From IMG/VR virus record IMGVR_UViG_3300034066_000777, positions 1 to 28,773 of that record: DNA of 28,773 nt; one strand, 5' to 3'. Shown here one piece after another: positions 7,801 to 16,642 of this stretch (its first letter is position 1; each line of letters starts with the position of its first letter). The translations under genes and the position numbers were made by a program. The notes beneath the pieces are model-generated. The model did not search any database. It saw only the letters and a program-made list of their open reading frames with translations, and was not told where the DNA came from. Origin of the DNA: a virus.

Positions 7801-8003
7801 GATTTAGTCCTCCGTCGAGAGGTAGATGGTTTAGGTGTTGGCTCAGTGAAAACCTGAACCGCTTCAGCCACTTTGTCAGCGGCTGCCACTGCTTTGCCAA
7901 TGCCGATCAACAGTTTGGCGTCTGAGGGGGAAGCCTCAAGGACTTCCCCAACTCGGACCACCAGACCCGCCAACATTGTCTGTCGCAGGATCTCGATCCT
8001 CAT
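7797..8003 (-). CDS. Small head-cluster protein, 68 aa
   Basis: The protein begins MRIEILRQTMLAGLVVRVGE, continues with SDAKLLIGIGKAVAAADK, and ends with a basic tail PSTSRRRTKS. Small proteins of this pattern, with a beta hairpin, a GxVLE turn and a helix carrying LIxxGKA, are regularly found directly after the major capsid gene in siphoviruses. Their function is unknown to me. It lies 2 bases after the capsid gene stop and shares an ATGA-type overlap with the next gene, so it belongs to the head operon. Confidence 0.65.
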   Translation of the reverse strand: MRIEILRQTMLAGLVVRVGEVLEASPSDAKLLIGIGKAVAAADKVAEAVQVFTEPTPKPSTSRRRTKS

Positions 8004-8005
8004 GA

Positions 8006-10102
8006 TCAGAGGGTGTTGTTGCCGCGGCTGAAGGATTCAGGATGGCGAATCGCAATGTCGCAATCCTGCATGGCCACCACGCGCACAGTCCCGGAGGTGC
8101 TGTGGGTGTAGGGGTCAACCATCAGGTCAAGGCCAGAGAAGTAACCAATGATCAGATCGGCAAAGTTGCCAAACCACAGATCGTTGGATGCCACTTGGTT
8201 AGAAAGCACGCCGCGGTAACCGTTGACCTCGCCGTTTTCCATGATGAAGATGCCGGAGCCGGCGTCTTTCTTCGTGGTCTTCAGATTGCCGCGCATTGCA
8301 GCGTTCATCAGATAGACAGGGCTACCCAGCAGAGCGTTGGCAGTTGCCACGTCGCTTTCAAGTGCCACCACCTCAGCAAAGGTAGGAGCATCAGCAGCGA
8401 AATCTTCGGTGCCGATGCCGGTGGTGTTCTTCAGGCCCAGGGGCTCGCTGTTGGCGCCAGTGCCGTAAAGGCCAGCGGCGTCAATCTTGAGAGCGATCAC
8501 GCGAGCCAGGTCGCCGCGAACCATGTTCTCCACGTCAATGGAAGACTGGATCATCAGGCGACGGCTGAAGTCGGTGTAAGCAGCAACCGTGCGGGGCACC
8601 AGGCTGACCTGATCGACGGTCTGCTGGCTTTCCGTGGGCGAGCCGGACTCGGATACCCAATAGGCGGTAGCAGCGCCGGACTGGCGGGGGATAGCAACGT
8701 TGCCGGTCAGGCCGGTCAGCACAGTGGCGCCAGCTTGATCCAGTGCCGAAGCATTGCGCAGCAGCTCAATGAAGCTGCCAGCATCCAGCTCGGTAGCAAC
8801 CAAGTTGCCGCCGGCAGAAGCGGTGCCAACGTTCAGGTCGCGACGCAGCACTTCCTGGGGAATGGTGATGCCACGGGACTGGCGGCCAAGCTTGGCGGCA
8901 GCGGCTTCAGATGCTTCAATCTCAAACGCAGCAGCCTCACGGGCCGAGCGATCGGTCGGGTTGGAAAGATAGTTGATGGCACGCAGGAAAGAGAAGCCGC
9001 GGCTCTCCTTCTCAGTGAGGCCAATGTCGGCGGCCTGCATGGTCACGGTCTCCTGGGGAATGTTGAGTTTGTCGAGCACAGCAGCCCGAGCCTCGTCGAT
9101 TGAACGACCAGACTCAATAAACTGCCGACCCATGTCTTCCATCTTGTGCTTGGCGCACAAAGACGTGATGTCCGAGATGCGGGCACGCTCAGCCTGAATG
9201 GCTTCGGCCTGCACCACGGCCAGATCGGGTGTGGTGTTTTCCATTTGCGGAATTTGATCGTGGGATGGTGCTGCCAAAGCAGCCGGTTCAGTGGACTCAA
9301 GCGATCGGCCGATGCCCACTGTTTTGTCAGCGGGAACACTGACAATAGACACCTCGTAAGGTGACCAAGCAGTTGCGACGAAATCGCCACTGCCACGCTC
9401 TTCCATTTTGTCGATGGAATAGCCGAAGGACACATTCCGTAGAACGCGGTCCTTCACATCACTCAAGATTTCTTGAGCGAATGCATTGCGGCTGAACCGC
9501 ACACGCGCATAACCACGGCGGCGATTGCCGTCGATGTACGCGCGCTCTACAACACCGATGACTTTGTCCGGGTTGTGATTGAACAACAGCGGGGCGCCAT
9601 CGTTCAGGCGGCTAAGGTCGGCCGCCTTTACTTCGTGGCTCAGGATTTCGTTGCCAAAATACCTAGCTACTGGATACTCCGAGCTGAATGGGAACTCGAA
9701 GGTCCGGTCTTCAACAGCGTCAAACTCGGTCAGTTCAGCGCGTTGATACTTGCCTTCCAAAATTCGGCTAGTCAAATCTTCGGCGTCGCGGTCAGCCTCG
9801 CCATCGCCAGTAGCTTCCTCGAATTCAATCGGGTCAAAATTGTTTTCGCTCAGCCATGCCCGTGCCTCGGCTGGCGTGAACTGCGAGCTGCGGAACCGAA
9901 TGGCCTGCACCTCGCTGTCGTTGCCTTTGATCCCGTAGATAAAATCCACGCCCGCGCCGCCTTCATCATTGACACGGCGCAGGGAGTCAAACTGCTCAGG
10001 GTCTTGCAACCTGGCAGCGTGCTCGTTCGGATAGGGGCGCTCTAAATCCACAGCGCTTCTGTCTTGTAGTGTCTTGATTCTATCGGTATTGCAATCAGCC
10101 AT
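8006..10102 (-). CDS. Fused prohead protease and HK97-fold major capsid protein
   Basis: This is a single 698-residue polyprotein. Residues about 20-95 form an N-terminal module (YPNEHAARLQDPEQFDSLRR, VQAIRF, FTPAEARAWL) that also occurs on other phage proteases. Residues 112-262 are a peptidase U35 (HK97 prohead protease) with the expected catalytic pair His176 (FNHNPDK) and Ser225 (NVSFGYS); E250 lies in SPYEVSIVSVPAD. Residues 270-400 are helical and charged, like a scaffold or delta domain. From about residue 410 an HK97-type capsid follows: ITIPQEVL, NLVATELDAGSFIELLRN, VAAYTDFSRRL, and a C-terminal VRVVAMQDCDIAIRHPESF. Processing near 400-430 would release the mature capsid protein (inference). 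It overlaps the portal stop by ATGA. Confidence 0.92.
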   Translation of the reverse strand: MADCNTDRIKTLQDRSAVDLERPYPNEHAARLQDPEQFDSLRRVNDEGGAGVDFIYGIKGNDSEVQAIRFRSSQFTPAEARAWLSENNFDPIEFEEATGDGEADRDAEDLTSRILEGKYQRAELTEFDAVEDRTFEFPFSSEYPVARYFGNEILSHEVKAADLSRLNDGAPLLFNHNPDKVIGVVERAYIDGNRRRGYARVRFSRNAFAQEILSDVKDRVLRNVSFGYSIDKMEERGSGDFVATAWSPYEVSIVSVPADKTVGIGRSLESTEPAALAAPSHDQIPQMENTTPDLAVVQAEAIQAERARISDITSLCAKHKMEDMGRQFIESGRSIDEARAAVLDKLNIPQETVTMQAADIGLTEKESRGFSFLRAINYLSNPTDRSAREAAAFEIEASEAAAAKLGRQSRGITIPQEVLRRDLNVGTASAGGNLVATELDAGSFIELLRNASALDQAGATVLTGLTGNVAIPRQSGAATAYWVSESGSPTESQQTVDQVSLVPRTVAAYTDFSRRLMIQSSIDVENMVRGDLARVIALKIDAAGLYGTGANSEPLGLKNTTGIGTEDFAADAPTFAEVVALESDVATANALLGSPVYLMNAAMRGNLKTTKKDAGSGIFIMENGEVNGYRGVLSNQVASNDLWFGNFADLIIGYFSGLDLMVDPYTHSTSGTVRVVAMQDCDIAIRHPESFSRGNNTL

Positions 10103-11661
10103 CAGTCTTCTGCACCTTCAAGCGGATCCTCAAGCACCGACAGCTCTTCGTATTCTTCCTCTTCAACAGGTGACTCGGTTTCAGGTGTTGGCATTGCGTG
10201 AACCATGCCGCTGTCAGTCACTTCGCTGGGGTCGCTGTCAGTCACAATGCCCATCTCATCCAACATCGCCAGTTCAGCCTGACGCGCCATCAACACATCA
10301 TCGAGATCACCGCCCTGCTCGCTGATGACTTGGCCTAGCGTCTTAAACCCACAACGCACCGCCGTTTTGTAAGCCTCAACCTCGCGTTGCGGGTCAACCC
10401 ACTCCCAACTTCTCGGGATCCACCGGCTAGCCCGGTAGCGGTCGGGGTTGGTTTCGTAACCCGGCAAGCTAAGCGCACCACTGAGCACCGCCATCTCAAG
10501 CCATGCCTCAAACACCGGCTGGTGGAAGCTCTCGATCATGTAACGCTGCAACACTCGGTAAGTGTCGCGCTCCTCAAGCAAGCTCAACCGGCTGCTGCTG
10601 TAGTTGCTCTCGCTGAAATTCTTGCTGATGCTTTCAAAGCTCACGCCAACACCAGCCGCCACAGCTCGCAGCATTGACCGCGTAAACGGTTCTAGCTGCC
10701 CATCCGGTGCGTTCAAATCAGGCACGGTTACCGATTCGCCCGGTGCCAAATACTTGAACACGCCAGGTTGGAAGTCACTGACCCGCTCGCCTTCGTACAC
10801 CTCGTCGCCAATCAGTTCTCCTTCAGGTGATTGAATGAATCCCATCAACGCAGAGCTGGCCCGAGCGCGCACCACCTCAGCCTCTTCGTAACCCTGCAAC
10901 ATGTGCAGCCGCATCAATGCCGACGCAAACCAGGTGACGCCTCTTGTCTGTCCAGGCCTTTCAGGCAGGAACAAATGAATCACCTCATCGGCCGGCACCC
11001 GAATGCGGCGGCCATTGGTCCGTGCATTGCCGGCATATGTATCGCCAGGGTGGTTGGCATAAAAGTGGTAAGCCTGTGGCCTGAGGTAGCTATCCACCTC
11101 GATGCCCATCCTCACCGTGTTGCCTTCAGCCGCTTGCGGCACGTCATCGTCAATCAGATAATCAGCCTCAAGAATTTGCAGCGCAAACGGCACCCGCGAA
11201 TCGCCAAACGGCCTGCGGATCATCCGCACAAACACCTCGCCAGACTCGGCCATGCTGCGCGCCAGCAGGCGTTCCATATCGTGGAAGCCCAGCAGCCCGC
11301 TCACGTCACAGCGGCTCTTGTGCATCCACCGTTCCCACTGCTCGTGGATTTGACCGTTAATTGCATCATCTAGCCGGCCGCCGCGCAGCATCCGCACCTG
11401 TGATTGATGCCTAATCCCGTGACCGATCACATTGTTCTGAATGGCACGGACTGCCTGTCGCGCATAGTCGTTGTCGCGAACCAATTGCCGCGCACGGTTG
11501 CGTAACGATTTGAAACTTGACTTAATTTCGCTGTCGGCGCTAGTGCCGCTCGTCACCCAGTCGGCAGTCAGCCGGCTAACCCTTGCGCCCTGATACGCCC
11601 GCGCCCTAGGCCGCAGCGGCTCATAACCCATTGCCTTGAATAGCCGCGTGCGCAGACCCAT
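10102..11661 (-). CDS. Portal protein, lambda family
   Basis: This 519-residue protein matches lambda-type portals: the start contains LRTRLFKAMGYEPLRPRAR with a basic surface, then SLRNRARQLVRDNDYARQAV, then QWERWMHKSRCDVSGLLGF, a YLIDDDVP segment, and FLPERPGQTRGVTWFASAL. The ring forms the DNA entry channel at the capsid vertex and binds terminase. The C-terminus from about 470 is very acidic (TPETESPVEEEEYEELSVLE), consistent with a flexible tail. It lies between the gpW-like gene (one-base overlap) and the capsid polyprotein (ATGA), the conserved W-B-C/E order. Length is close to lambda gpB (533). Confidence 0.93.
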   Translation of the reverse strand: MGLRTRLFKAMGYEPLRPRARAYQGARVSRLTADWVTSGTSADSEIKSSFKSLRNRARQLVRDNDYARQAVRAIQNNVIGHGIRHQSQVRMLRGGRLDDAINGQIHEQWERWMHKSRCDVSGLLGFHDMERLLARSMAESGEVFVRMIRRPFGDSRVPFALQILEADYLIDDDVPQAAEGNTVRMGIEVDSYLRPQAYHFYANHPGDTYAGNARTNGRRIRVPADEVIHLFLPERPGQTRGVTWFASALMRLHMLQGYEEAEVVRARASSALMGFIQSPEGELIGDEVYEGERVSDFQPGVFKYLAPGESVTVPDLNAPDGQLEPFTRSMLRAVAAGVGVSFESISKNFSESNYSSSRLSLLEERDTYRVLQRYMIESFHQPVFEAWLEMAVLSGALSLPGYETNPDRYRASRWIPRSWEWVDPQREVEAYKTAVRCGFKTLGQVISEQGGDLDDVLMARQAELAMLDEMGIVTDSDPSEVTDSGMVHAMPTPETESPVEEEEYEELSVLEDPLEGAED

Positions 11662-12230
11662 CAGAACCTCACGAACAGATTGTGCGGATTGCCGAGACCG
11701 TTGGCGATTAGGTCCGCCATCTGCTCACGCTTCACTTCAGCCTTCAGCTTACTTTCAAGCTGCAACAGGTCGGCCATGTCGTATTTCTTAAGGCTTCTGT
11801 TGCCAATGGTGTACTCCTTTGCAACGCCGCCGGCAACGATTGTTCTGATCGCAGCCTGCACAGCATCCAAGTCCTGCTGCGCTTGCGACCGGCCATCAAC
11901 CGCACCAGGCGACCCCGCATAGCTCAAACTGGCCAACACCGTCAACTGGCCGCTGCCCAGCGTGACAGTGCTTCCAGTCTTCGTTGCCACCGCCTGCCAA
12001 TACCAAGCGCCGGCATCGAAGTTTGCGCTAGTGCCCGCCGCAATGCTGAATTGCCAACCCGTGTCATAGGCGCTGCCCACCACCGTCGCCCCTGCGCTGG
12101 TACGGCTGGTCCGCAGGTAATAGGTCAGCGTGTAATCAGAGCTGCTGATCGCATCGCCCAAATTGTTCACGCCAGCCACGTCACGCCACTGAATCGTGTC
12201 GCCCGCTCTGATCTCGCTTGGAATGTTCAC
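11661..12230 (-). CDS. gpW-like head protein with an N-terminal beta domain
   Basis: The C-terminal third (about residues 140-189: EYTIGNRSLKKYDMADLLQL, then ESKLKAEVKREQ) resembles the lambda gpW fold segment, in which a short beta hairpin with a basic turn leads into a helix. gpW is a 68-residue head-completion protein encoded between terminase and portal, exactly this position. Here the protein is 189 residues because an N-terminal Ig-like beta domain (IRAGDTIQW, YTLTYYLRTS, AGAWYWQAVAT) precedes it. The fusion is a recurrent architecture in phages as I recall it. The gpW role is inferred from synteny and the C-terminal pattern. Confidence 0.65.
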   Translation of the reverse strand: MNIPSEIRAGDTIQWRDVAGVNNLGDAISSSDYTLTYYLRTSRTSAGATVVGSAYDTGWQFSIAAGTSANFDAGAWYWQAVATKTGSTVTLGSGQLTVLASLSYAGSPGAVDGRSQAQQDLDAVQAAIRTIVAGGVAKEYTIGNRSLKKYDMADLLQLESKLKAEVKREQMADLIANGLGNPHNLFVRF

Positions 12231-12233
12231 GGC

Positions 12234-14126
12234 CTACCAGTTGCTGACAAATCCAGGGCCGGCCGCAGCTGGTGCCGCAGGCTGTTGCCTTGATCTTAGC
12301 GGGGCTTTACGTTGTGACTCCGTTGGCTTTTCTAGTCGTTTCTCAAGCTGATCCCAAATAGTTCTGCGGTCGTATCGCTGATACATGCGATTCAACGCTG
12401 CGTATGCGTAAACCAAACAATCAAGCGCTTCGTTGCGTCGGCTGGCTGGCAACACCCACTCGCGAACCGGAAAGCCATTGCGGTTAGTGCGCAACACCTG
12501 CTTCTCGGCTGTCAGTTGCTCAAAGTATTCGCTTGTCGTTTGCATGTGAAAGTGCAAATATCCCGGGCCCGGTTCGTTGTGCTTAAGCCGACCAAACAGC
12601 GTAGTTTTAACTGTGTCGCTGCCCACCGGCCACACCTGCGCGCCTCGCTTTAGGGTTTGCCCCTTGGCATTGATGTCCACCTTGCCCGGTTTGCCAATCG
12701 GCGGCTTGCCGCGTTGGCTTTGACCCTTGATCGCAATCACGCCCTGGCGCCCACGCTCGCGCGCGTACTGGTAGACCTCCGCGGTGAAGTGGCCGCCCGA
12801 GTCGATCGCCACCACATCGGGGCGCAGCTTGTTGCCCAGCACATGCGGCCACTCGCGCAGCGCAACCTCATCCAGCTGCTTCCACAACTCCGGCCGGCTC
12901 GGGTCGCCGTAGATCTCCTGATGATCCAGCAGCCAGCCTTCCTCCTCGCGGCCCCATGCCCACACGCTGATTGCCAGCCGGTTGTCCTGCACGTCCACGC
13001 CCACCGTCAGCGCCAGCGCGTTCTCCGGCACCACCGCCGGCTCGAAGTGCTCGCACCGCTTTAGCAGGCCATCGGCGCTCACCTTGCTGGCGTAATCCTC
13101 CTCCCATGTTTCACCCAGCACGGTGTTGACCCAGGTCTTCAGCCGCGGCGCATCGCCCTTAGCGCGCAGGAAATCCTCCACCACCTCAACCCAGGACTTC
13201 CAGCCCAACGGGCTGTACAGCGATGAGATGTGGAACCCTGCCGTCTTGCCATCACCCGGCGCTGTTGCCCGCCACTCGCCAGCCTCCAGCATCCTCGTCT
13301 TGTGGCTTTCTGAGAACCGTTCGCAACAAGCCTCGCATTCATACTGCACCGTGCTCGGGTCGTTGTCCTGGTACTTCAGTTGCGTCCACTTCAGCCATTG
13401 CATCCCACCGCAGCAAGGGCACGGCACGAAATACCGCCGCTGATCGCTTAGCAGATACTCCGCCTCGATCCGGCTGAAGTCCTTCACCGTTGGCGTGCTG
13501 GTCATGAAGATCTTGCGCCGGCTGAACGTCGTGCTCCGCCGCTCGGCCAGCGTCACCGGGTCGCCTTCGCCATCCACATCGCCAGGGAATGCATCCACTT
13601 CGTCAAGAAAGATGTAGCGGCATGGCGTCGAGCGCAGACCCGTTGCGCTGTTGGCCCCGGTGAGGATCATCATCCCGCCGGGGAACTCCTTTGAAAACAT
13701 CGTGTTGCCTGAGTCCCGCGAGCGGGCGGGGGCGATCTTCTCCGAGAGCACCGGCGTGTCGGTGATCAGGCTTTCCAGTCGCTGCTTGCTTAGCCGCTTC
13801 GCCATGTCCACGGTCGGCTGCACCATCAGCATCGGCCCCGGCGCGTGATCGATCACATACCCCAGCCAGTTGGCGCCGCCCTCTGTCTTCCCCAGCTGCG
13901 CGCCAGCCATAAGCACCACCCGCTGCACCGGGCTGGTGGTGCTCAAGCAGTCCATCACCTCGCGCAGGTACGGCGTGCGATCAGTGCGCCACGGCCCAGG
14001 CTCCGCGCTGGCCTTGCCTGACAGCACCCGATGGCTGTCAGCCCACTGGCTCACCGTCAGGTCCGCTTCAAACCGCAGCGCCTCGCGGCATACCTGCAGC
14101 AGATCGTCAATCGCTGATGGCACCAC
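12234..14126 (-). CDS. Large terminase subunit, lambda gpA family
   Basis: This 630-residue packaging motor subunit has an N-terminal ATPase with the GpA-type Walker A AGAQLGKT at 74-81, a Walker B ending in FLDEVDAFPGD (D175-E176), and coupling motif residues before MTSTPTVKDFSRIE. A zinc-ribbon-like pair of CxxC motifs follows (CPCCGGMQW at about 237, CEACCERF at about 264). The C-terminal nuclease has the acidic GVDVQDNRL and VAIDSGGH segments expected for the RNase H-like fold. GpA-type terminases act with a small subunit at cos sites. It overlaps the small-subunit gene by 20 bases, and the gpW-like gene starts 3 bases after its stop. It is very close to lambda gpA (641) in length. Confidence 0.95.
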   Translation of the reverse strand: MVPSAIDDLLQVCREALRFEADLTVSQWADSHRVLSGKASAEPGPWRTDRTPYLREVMDCLSTTSPVQRVVLMAGAQLGKTEGGANWLGYVIDHAPGPMLMVQPTVDMAKRLSKQRLESLITDTPVLSEKIAPARSRDSGNTMFSKEFPGGMMILTGANSATGLRSTPCRYIFLDEVDAFPGDVDGEGDPVTLAERRSTTFSRRKIFMTSTPTVKDFSRIEAEYLLSDQRRYFVPCPCCGGMQWLKWTQLKYQDNDPSTVQYECEACCERFSESHKTRMLEAGEWRATAPGDGKTAGFHISSLYSPLGWKSWVEVVEDFLRAKGDAPRLKTWVNTVLGETWEEDYASKVSADGLLKRCEHFEPAVVPENALALTVGVDVQDNRLAISVWAWGREEEGWLLDHQEIYGDPSRPELWKQLDEVALREWPHVLGNKLRPDVVAIDSGGHFTAEVYQYARERGRQGVIAIKGQSQRGKPPIGKPGKVDINAKGQTLKRGAQVWPVGSDTVKTTLFGRLKHNEPGPGYLHFHMQTTSEYFEQLTAEKQVLRTNRNGFPVREWVLPASRRNEALDCLVYAYAALNRMYQRYDRRTIWDQLEKRLEKPTESQRKAPLRSRQQPAAPAAAGPGFVSNW

Positions 14127-14625
14127 TCAAGCCCTCCAAGGCTTGCCCGATCTCCTTCAGCAACATCGCGTGGATCTTTGCCTGATCGGTCTCGGCCGCC
14201 ACGATAGGCGCCACACGGTCCGGAATGGTGCGCAGCGCATCGCGCACCGCCATGTGCAGCTTGGCCAGCCGCATCTTCAGCTCGTTCTTATCCACCAGCT
14301 TGGCGCTGCGCTGGTCAAACTCCAGCCGCGTCAACCGCGCCGCATACGCCTCCCTAATTGCCCGTGACTGCGCGAACGATGGGATCGCCGCGGCCTGATT
14401 CTGCTGCTGCACCAGTGCCTGGTCAATTGCAGGGGCACCACCTCGGCCCCCACGGTCGGGGCTCTTAGCCGCGGCCACCTGCCGGTCCAGTGCTTGCGGA
14501 TCCACCACCACCCACAGCCGGCCATCCTTGCGCATCGCATCGCTGCTGAACCGGCCCTGGCCAGCCCACTTGCTCAGCTGCGTGTACTCAACCTTCCGGT
14601 CCTCGGCGTACTTGCGCAGGTTCAT
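14107..14625 (-). CDS. Small terminase subunit (Nu1-like)
   Basis: The protein has 172 residues. Residues 1-45 form a winged-HTH-like DNA-binding domain (LRKYAEDRKVEYTQLSKWA, then DGRLWVVVDPQAL). Residues 85-165 form a long charged helix region (AIREAYAARLTRLEFDQRSA, KLVDKNELKMRL) that ends with DALRTIPDRVAP, a signature of Nu1-type small subunits. It binds the packaging site and recruits the large subunit. It overlaps the large subunit gene by 20 bases and the methyltransferase stop by 4. Length is close to lambda Nu1 (181). Confidence 0.88.
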   Translation of the reverse strand: MNLRKYAEDRKVEYTQLSKWAGQGRFSSDAMRKDGRLWVVVDPQALDRQVAAAKSPDRGGRGGAPAIDQALVQQQNQAAAIPSFAQSRAIREAYAARLTRLEFDQRSAKLVDKNELKMRLAKLHMAVRDALRTIPDRVAPIVAAETDQAKIHAMLLKEIGQALEGLSGAISD

Positions 14626-15851
14626 GCGTCAGCCGGGAACGGTTCACCGGTCGCTTCCAGCTTGGCCGTCTTGCCCGTGAACTGCTGCCACCGCTTCACG
14701 ATCACGTCGCAGTAGCGCGGGTCCAGTTCCATCAGGCGGGCCTGGCGGGCGGTCTTCTCGCAGGCGATCAGGGTGCTGCCGGAGCCGCCGAACAGGTCGA
14801 GCACCAGCGCGCCGCGGTTAGTGGTCTTGTCCAGCGCCTCCTCGGGCAGTGCGACGGGCTTTTGTGTCGGGTGGACGTAGGTCGAAGCGCCGTCTTTGTT
14901 AATCGTCCACACCGAGCCGATGCGCTTGCCGCAAAGCTCTGCGCCGCGGTTCCACACCAGCGCAACTTCGTAATCGCTTGAGAAGGTTTTTGTCAGGTCG
15001 CCCATGCCGCCGCCGGGCTTGTGCCAGATCACGATGTTCGTGGGGTAGCCAAAGCCATCGAACAACTCGATCCACTTCGTCTGAACCTTCCAGCTGGTCC
15101 AGATGAATACCCACCCAGTCGAGTACGCCTCGACAATCGGAGCGATGTCCAAGAACTGGTCATCGTTGGCAAGCACGTCGAACTTGTCTGCGCCATCTCT
15201 CCAGTTGGACTGGTACTCAACTCCATACGGCGGATCGGTGAACACCATCTCAGCCTTCTTGCCATCCATCAACCGCTTTACCTCGGTCAGCGATGTGCTA
15301 TCCCCGCACATCACCCGATGCTTTCCCAGCAGCCACACGTCCCCAGGCTTGGTGACGGGATCGGCTTGGGGCTCCGGCACCGCATCAGCATCGGCATGCT
15401 CCGGCGGCAACTCCTCGATCTCGGGCAGCAGGTCCGCCAGCTCGTCATCGCTAAAGCCGATCAGGCTTAGGTCGAAGTCCTGCTCCGCCAGGTGCTGCAG
15501 CTCGCCCCGCAGCAGGTCGGTGTCCCATCCAGCGTTCAGCGCCAGCTGGTTGTCCGCAAGGATGTAAGCCTTGCGCTGCCGGTCACTCAGATGGTCAAGC
15601 ACCACCACCGGCACCGTCCGCAACCCCAGCCCCTGCGCGGCCGTCAGCCGGCCATGCCCGGCGATGATCCCGTCGTTGCTGTCTACCAGGATCGGGTTGG
15701 TAAAACCAAACTCCACGATCGACGCTGCGATCTGCGCCACCTGCTCAGCACTGTGCGTCCGCGCGTTGCGCTCGTAAGGCTGAAGCCGATCCACCGGCCA
15801 CAGCTCGATGCGCTTGGCCATTGTGATTGTCAATCCAGGATCAGCTGTCAT
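14622..15851 (-). CDS. ParB-domain DNA methyltransferase
   Basis: This is a 409-residue fusion. Residues 12-110 are a ParB/Srx-like domain (LQPYERNARTHSAEQVAQIA, DGIIAGHGRLTAA). Residues 165-395 are an amino-methyltransferase with motif IV DPPY at 206-209, followed by the SAM-binding motif DLFGGSGST at 352-360, the order of beta-class adenine-N6 or cytosine-N4 enzymes. Phages use such orphan enzymes to mark their own DNA against host restriction. No endonuclease partner is visible. It is directly coupled to the small terminase gene, so it is expressed with the packaging genes. An internal ATG at 15821 (MAKRIELWPVDRL) is an equally plausible start because neither has a clear SD. Target specificity cannot be read from sequence. 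Confidence 0.93.
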   Translation of the reverse strand: MTADPGLTITMAKRIELWPVDRLQPYERNARTHSAEQVAQIAASIVEFGFTNPILVDSNDGIIAGHGRLTAAQGLGLRTVPVVVLDHLSDRQRKAYILADNQLALNAGWDTDLLRGELQHLAEQDFDLSLIGFSDDELADLLPEIEELPPEHADADAVPEPQADPVTKPGDVWLLGKHRVMCGDSTSLTEVKRLMDGKKAEMVFTDPPYGVEYQSNWRDGADKFDVLANDDQFLDIAPIVEAYSTGWVFIWTSWKVQTKWIELFDGFGYPTNIVIWHKPGGGMGDLTKTFSSDYEVALVWNRGAELCGKRIGSVWTINKDGASTYVHPTQKPVALPEEALDKTTNRGALVLDLFGGSGSTLIACEKTARQARLMELDPRYCDVIVKRWQQFTGKTAKLEATGEPFPADA

Positions 15852-15894
15852 GCGTTATTGAGAACTTGTTGCAATAGGGCGGTTTGAATTTTCT

Positions 15895-15978
15895 CACGCT
15901 AGCCAAAGCGTGCGCGATTGGACGACCCGCAGGCTTTGGGCCAGGAAGGACCCGCAGAGGGGGGTGGAGGGGTCTATC
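15895..15978. other. Candidate cos/packaging region
   Basis: This non-coding stretch between the Z-like gene and the methyltransferase contains two copies of GACCCGCAG (15924-15932 and 15949-15957, 25 bases apart), an inverted pair CCAAAGC/GCTTTGG (15903-15909 and 15933-15939), and a G-rich run AGAGGGGGGTGGAGGGGTCT (15956-15975). The adjacent downstream genes include a Nu1/gpA-type terminase, which cuts at cos sites normally located just upstream of the small subunit. The arrangement makes this a candidate, but the small subunit gene is 1.2 kb away. No cohesive-end sequence can be proven from the sequence alone. Confidence 0.35.
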
Positions 15979-16642
15979 GAGCCGATGCCAAGGCCCGCTC
16001 AAGGCTGCTCAGCAGGTACGCGCCGAATCGCCGGTCAATCACCTTCTGCCCGATCTGCTCCATGGGGAACATCTTGCCGTAGGTGGCGCGGGGCACGGCA
16101 ATGAACAGGGGCCTAAGCTTGCCCCTTGCTGTTCGCTGGTAGACACCAGGAGGGCGGCCTGCGCCCTCTGGGCGGCCCAGGAAGACGCTGTTACGCCCCC
16201 TCGAGCCTATCTGCCCCTCAATGCGCTTAAGCGTGGCCAGGGAGACGTTGCCAGCGGCTGTCAGGTTGATGGCAGCAGGCACCAGCACCGAACCCTTGGG
16301 CATGGTCGCCTCTGCCTGAGCGATAAAGCGTCGCTCGACTGGCTTCTGCCCACGCACCCCGCCACTGATCAGGGTGCGCAGGTATCGAGCACGCCGACGC
16401 TCGGCATACACCTCAGCCGTTAGGTCGCGCTTGCTGGATCGATTGACCAGAAACGCACGCTGGGTGAAGGGGACAGGGTTCTTGAAGTATTGACGAGTGG
16501 CACCGTTGAGCGCAAGGCGCGTGTCAAACGCGGTCTTGTTTAGCGCCTGACTGATGGCGAACGGAAGCTGCCTGGTCATGGCATCCGTCCACCGGATAGC
16601 CATGGGCAGCTCTGACCTGATGTCGAGGGTGATGGTTGCCAT
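15974..16642 (-). CDS. Probable minor tail/virion protein, gpZ-like, displaced
   Basis: This 222-residue basic protein has LPFAISQALNKTAFDTRLAL near the start, followed by FKNPVPFTQRAF and YLRTLISGGVRGQKPVERRF. The helical start and the beta-rich, arginine-rich body recall lambda minor tail protein Z and HK97 gp10-type neck proteins, which also begin with an A..RALN.TA helix. The Z position in the tail cluster is taken by another gene, so this may be the same function moved to the far side of the packaging genes. The resemblance is by pattern only. It could equally be an unrelated virion or DNA-binding protein. The ATG has no obvious SD. Confidence 0.5.
   Translation of the reverse strand: MATITLDIRSELPMAIRWTDAMTRQLPFAISQALNKTAFDTRLALNGATRQYFKNPVPFTQRAFLVNRSSKRDLTAEVYAERRRARYLRTLISGGVRGQKPVERRFIAQAEATMPKGSVLVPAAINLTAAGNVSLATLKRIEGQIGSRGRNSVFLGRPEGAGRPPGVYQRTARGKLRPLFIAVPRATYGKMFPMEQIGQKVIDRRFGAYLLSSLERALASAR

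Noticed and set aside
8042-9103. 353-codon plus-strand ORF
   Set aside because: It is antisense to the capsid polyprotein, has no recognisable motif and is a typical shadow of a GC-rich gene.
9473-10045. 190-codon plus-strand ORF
   Set aside because: It is antisense to the protease domain and lacks any domain pattern.
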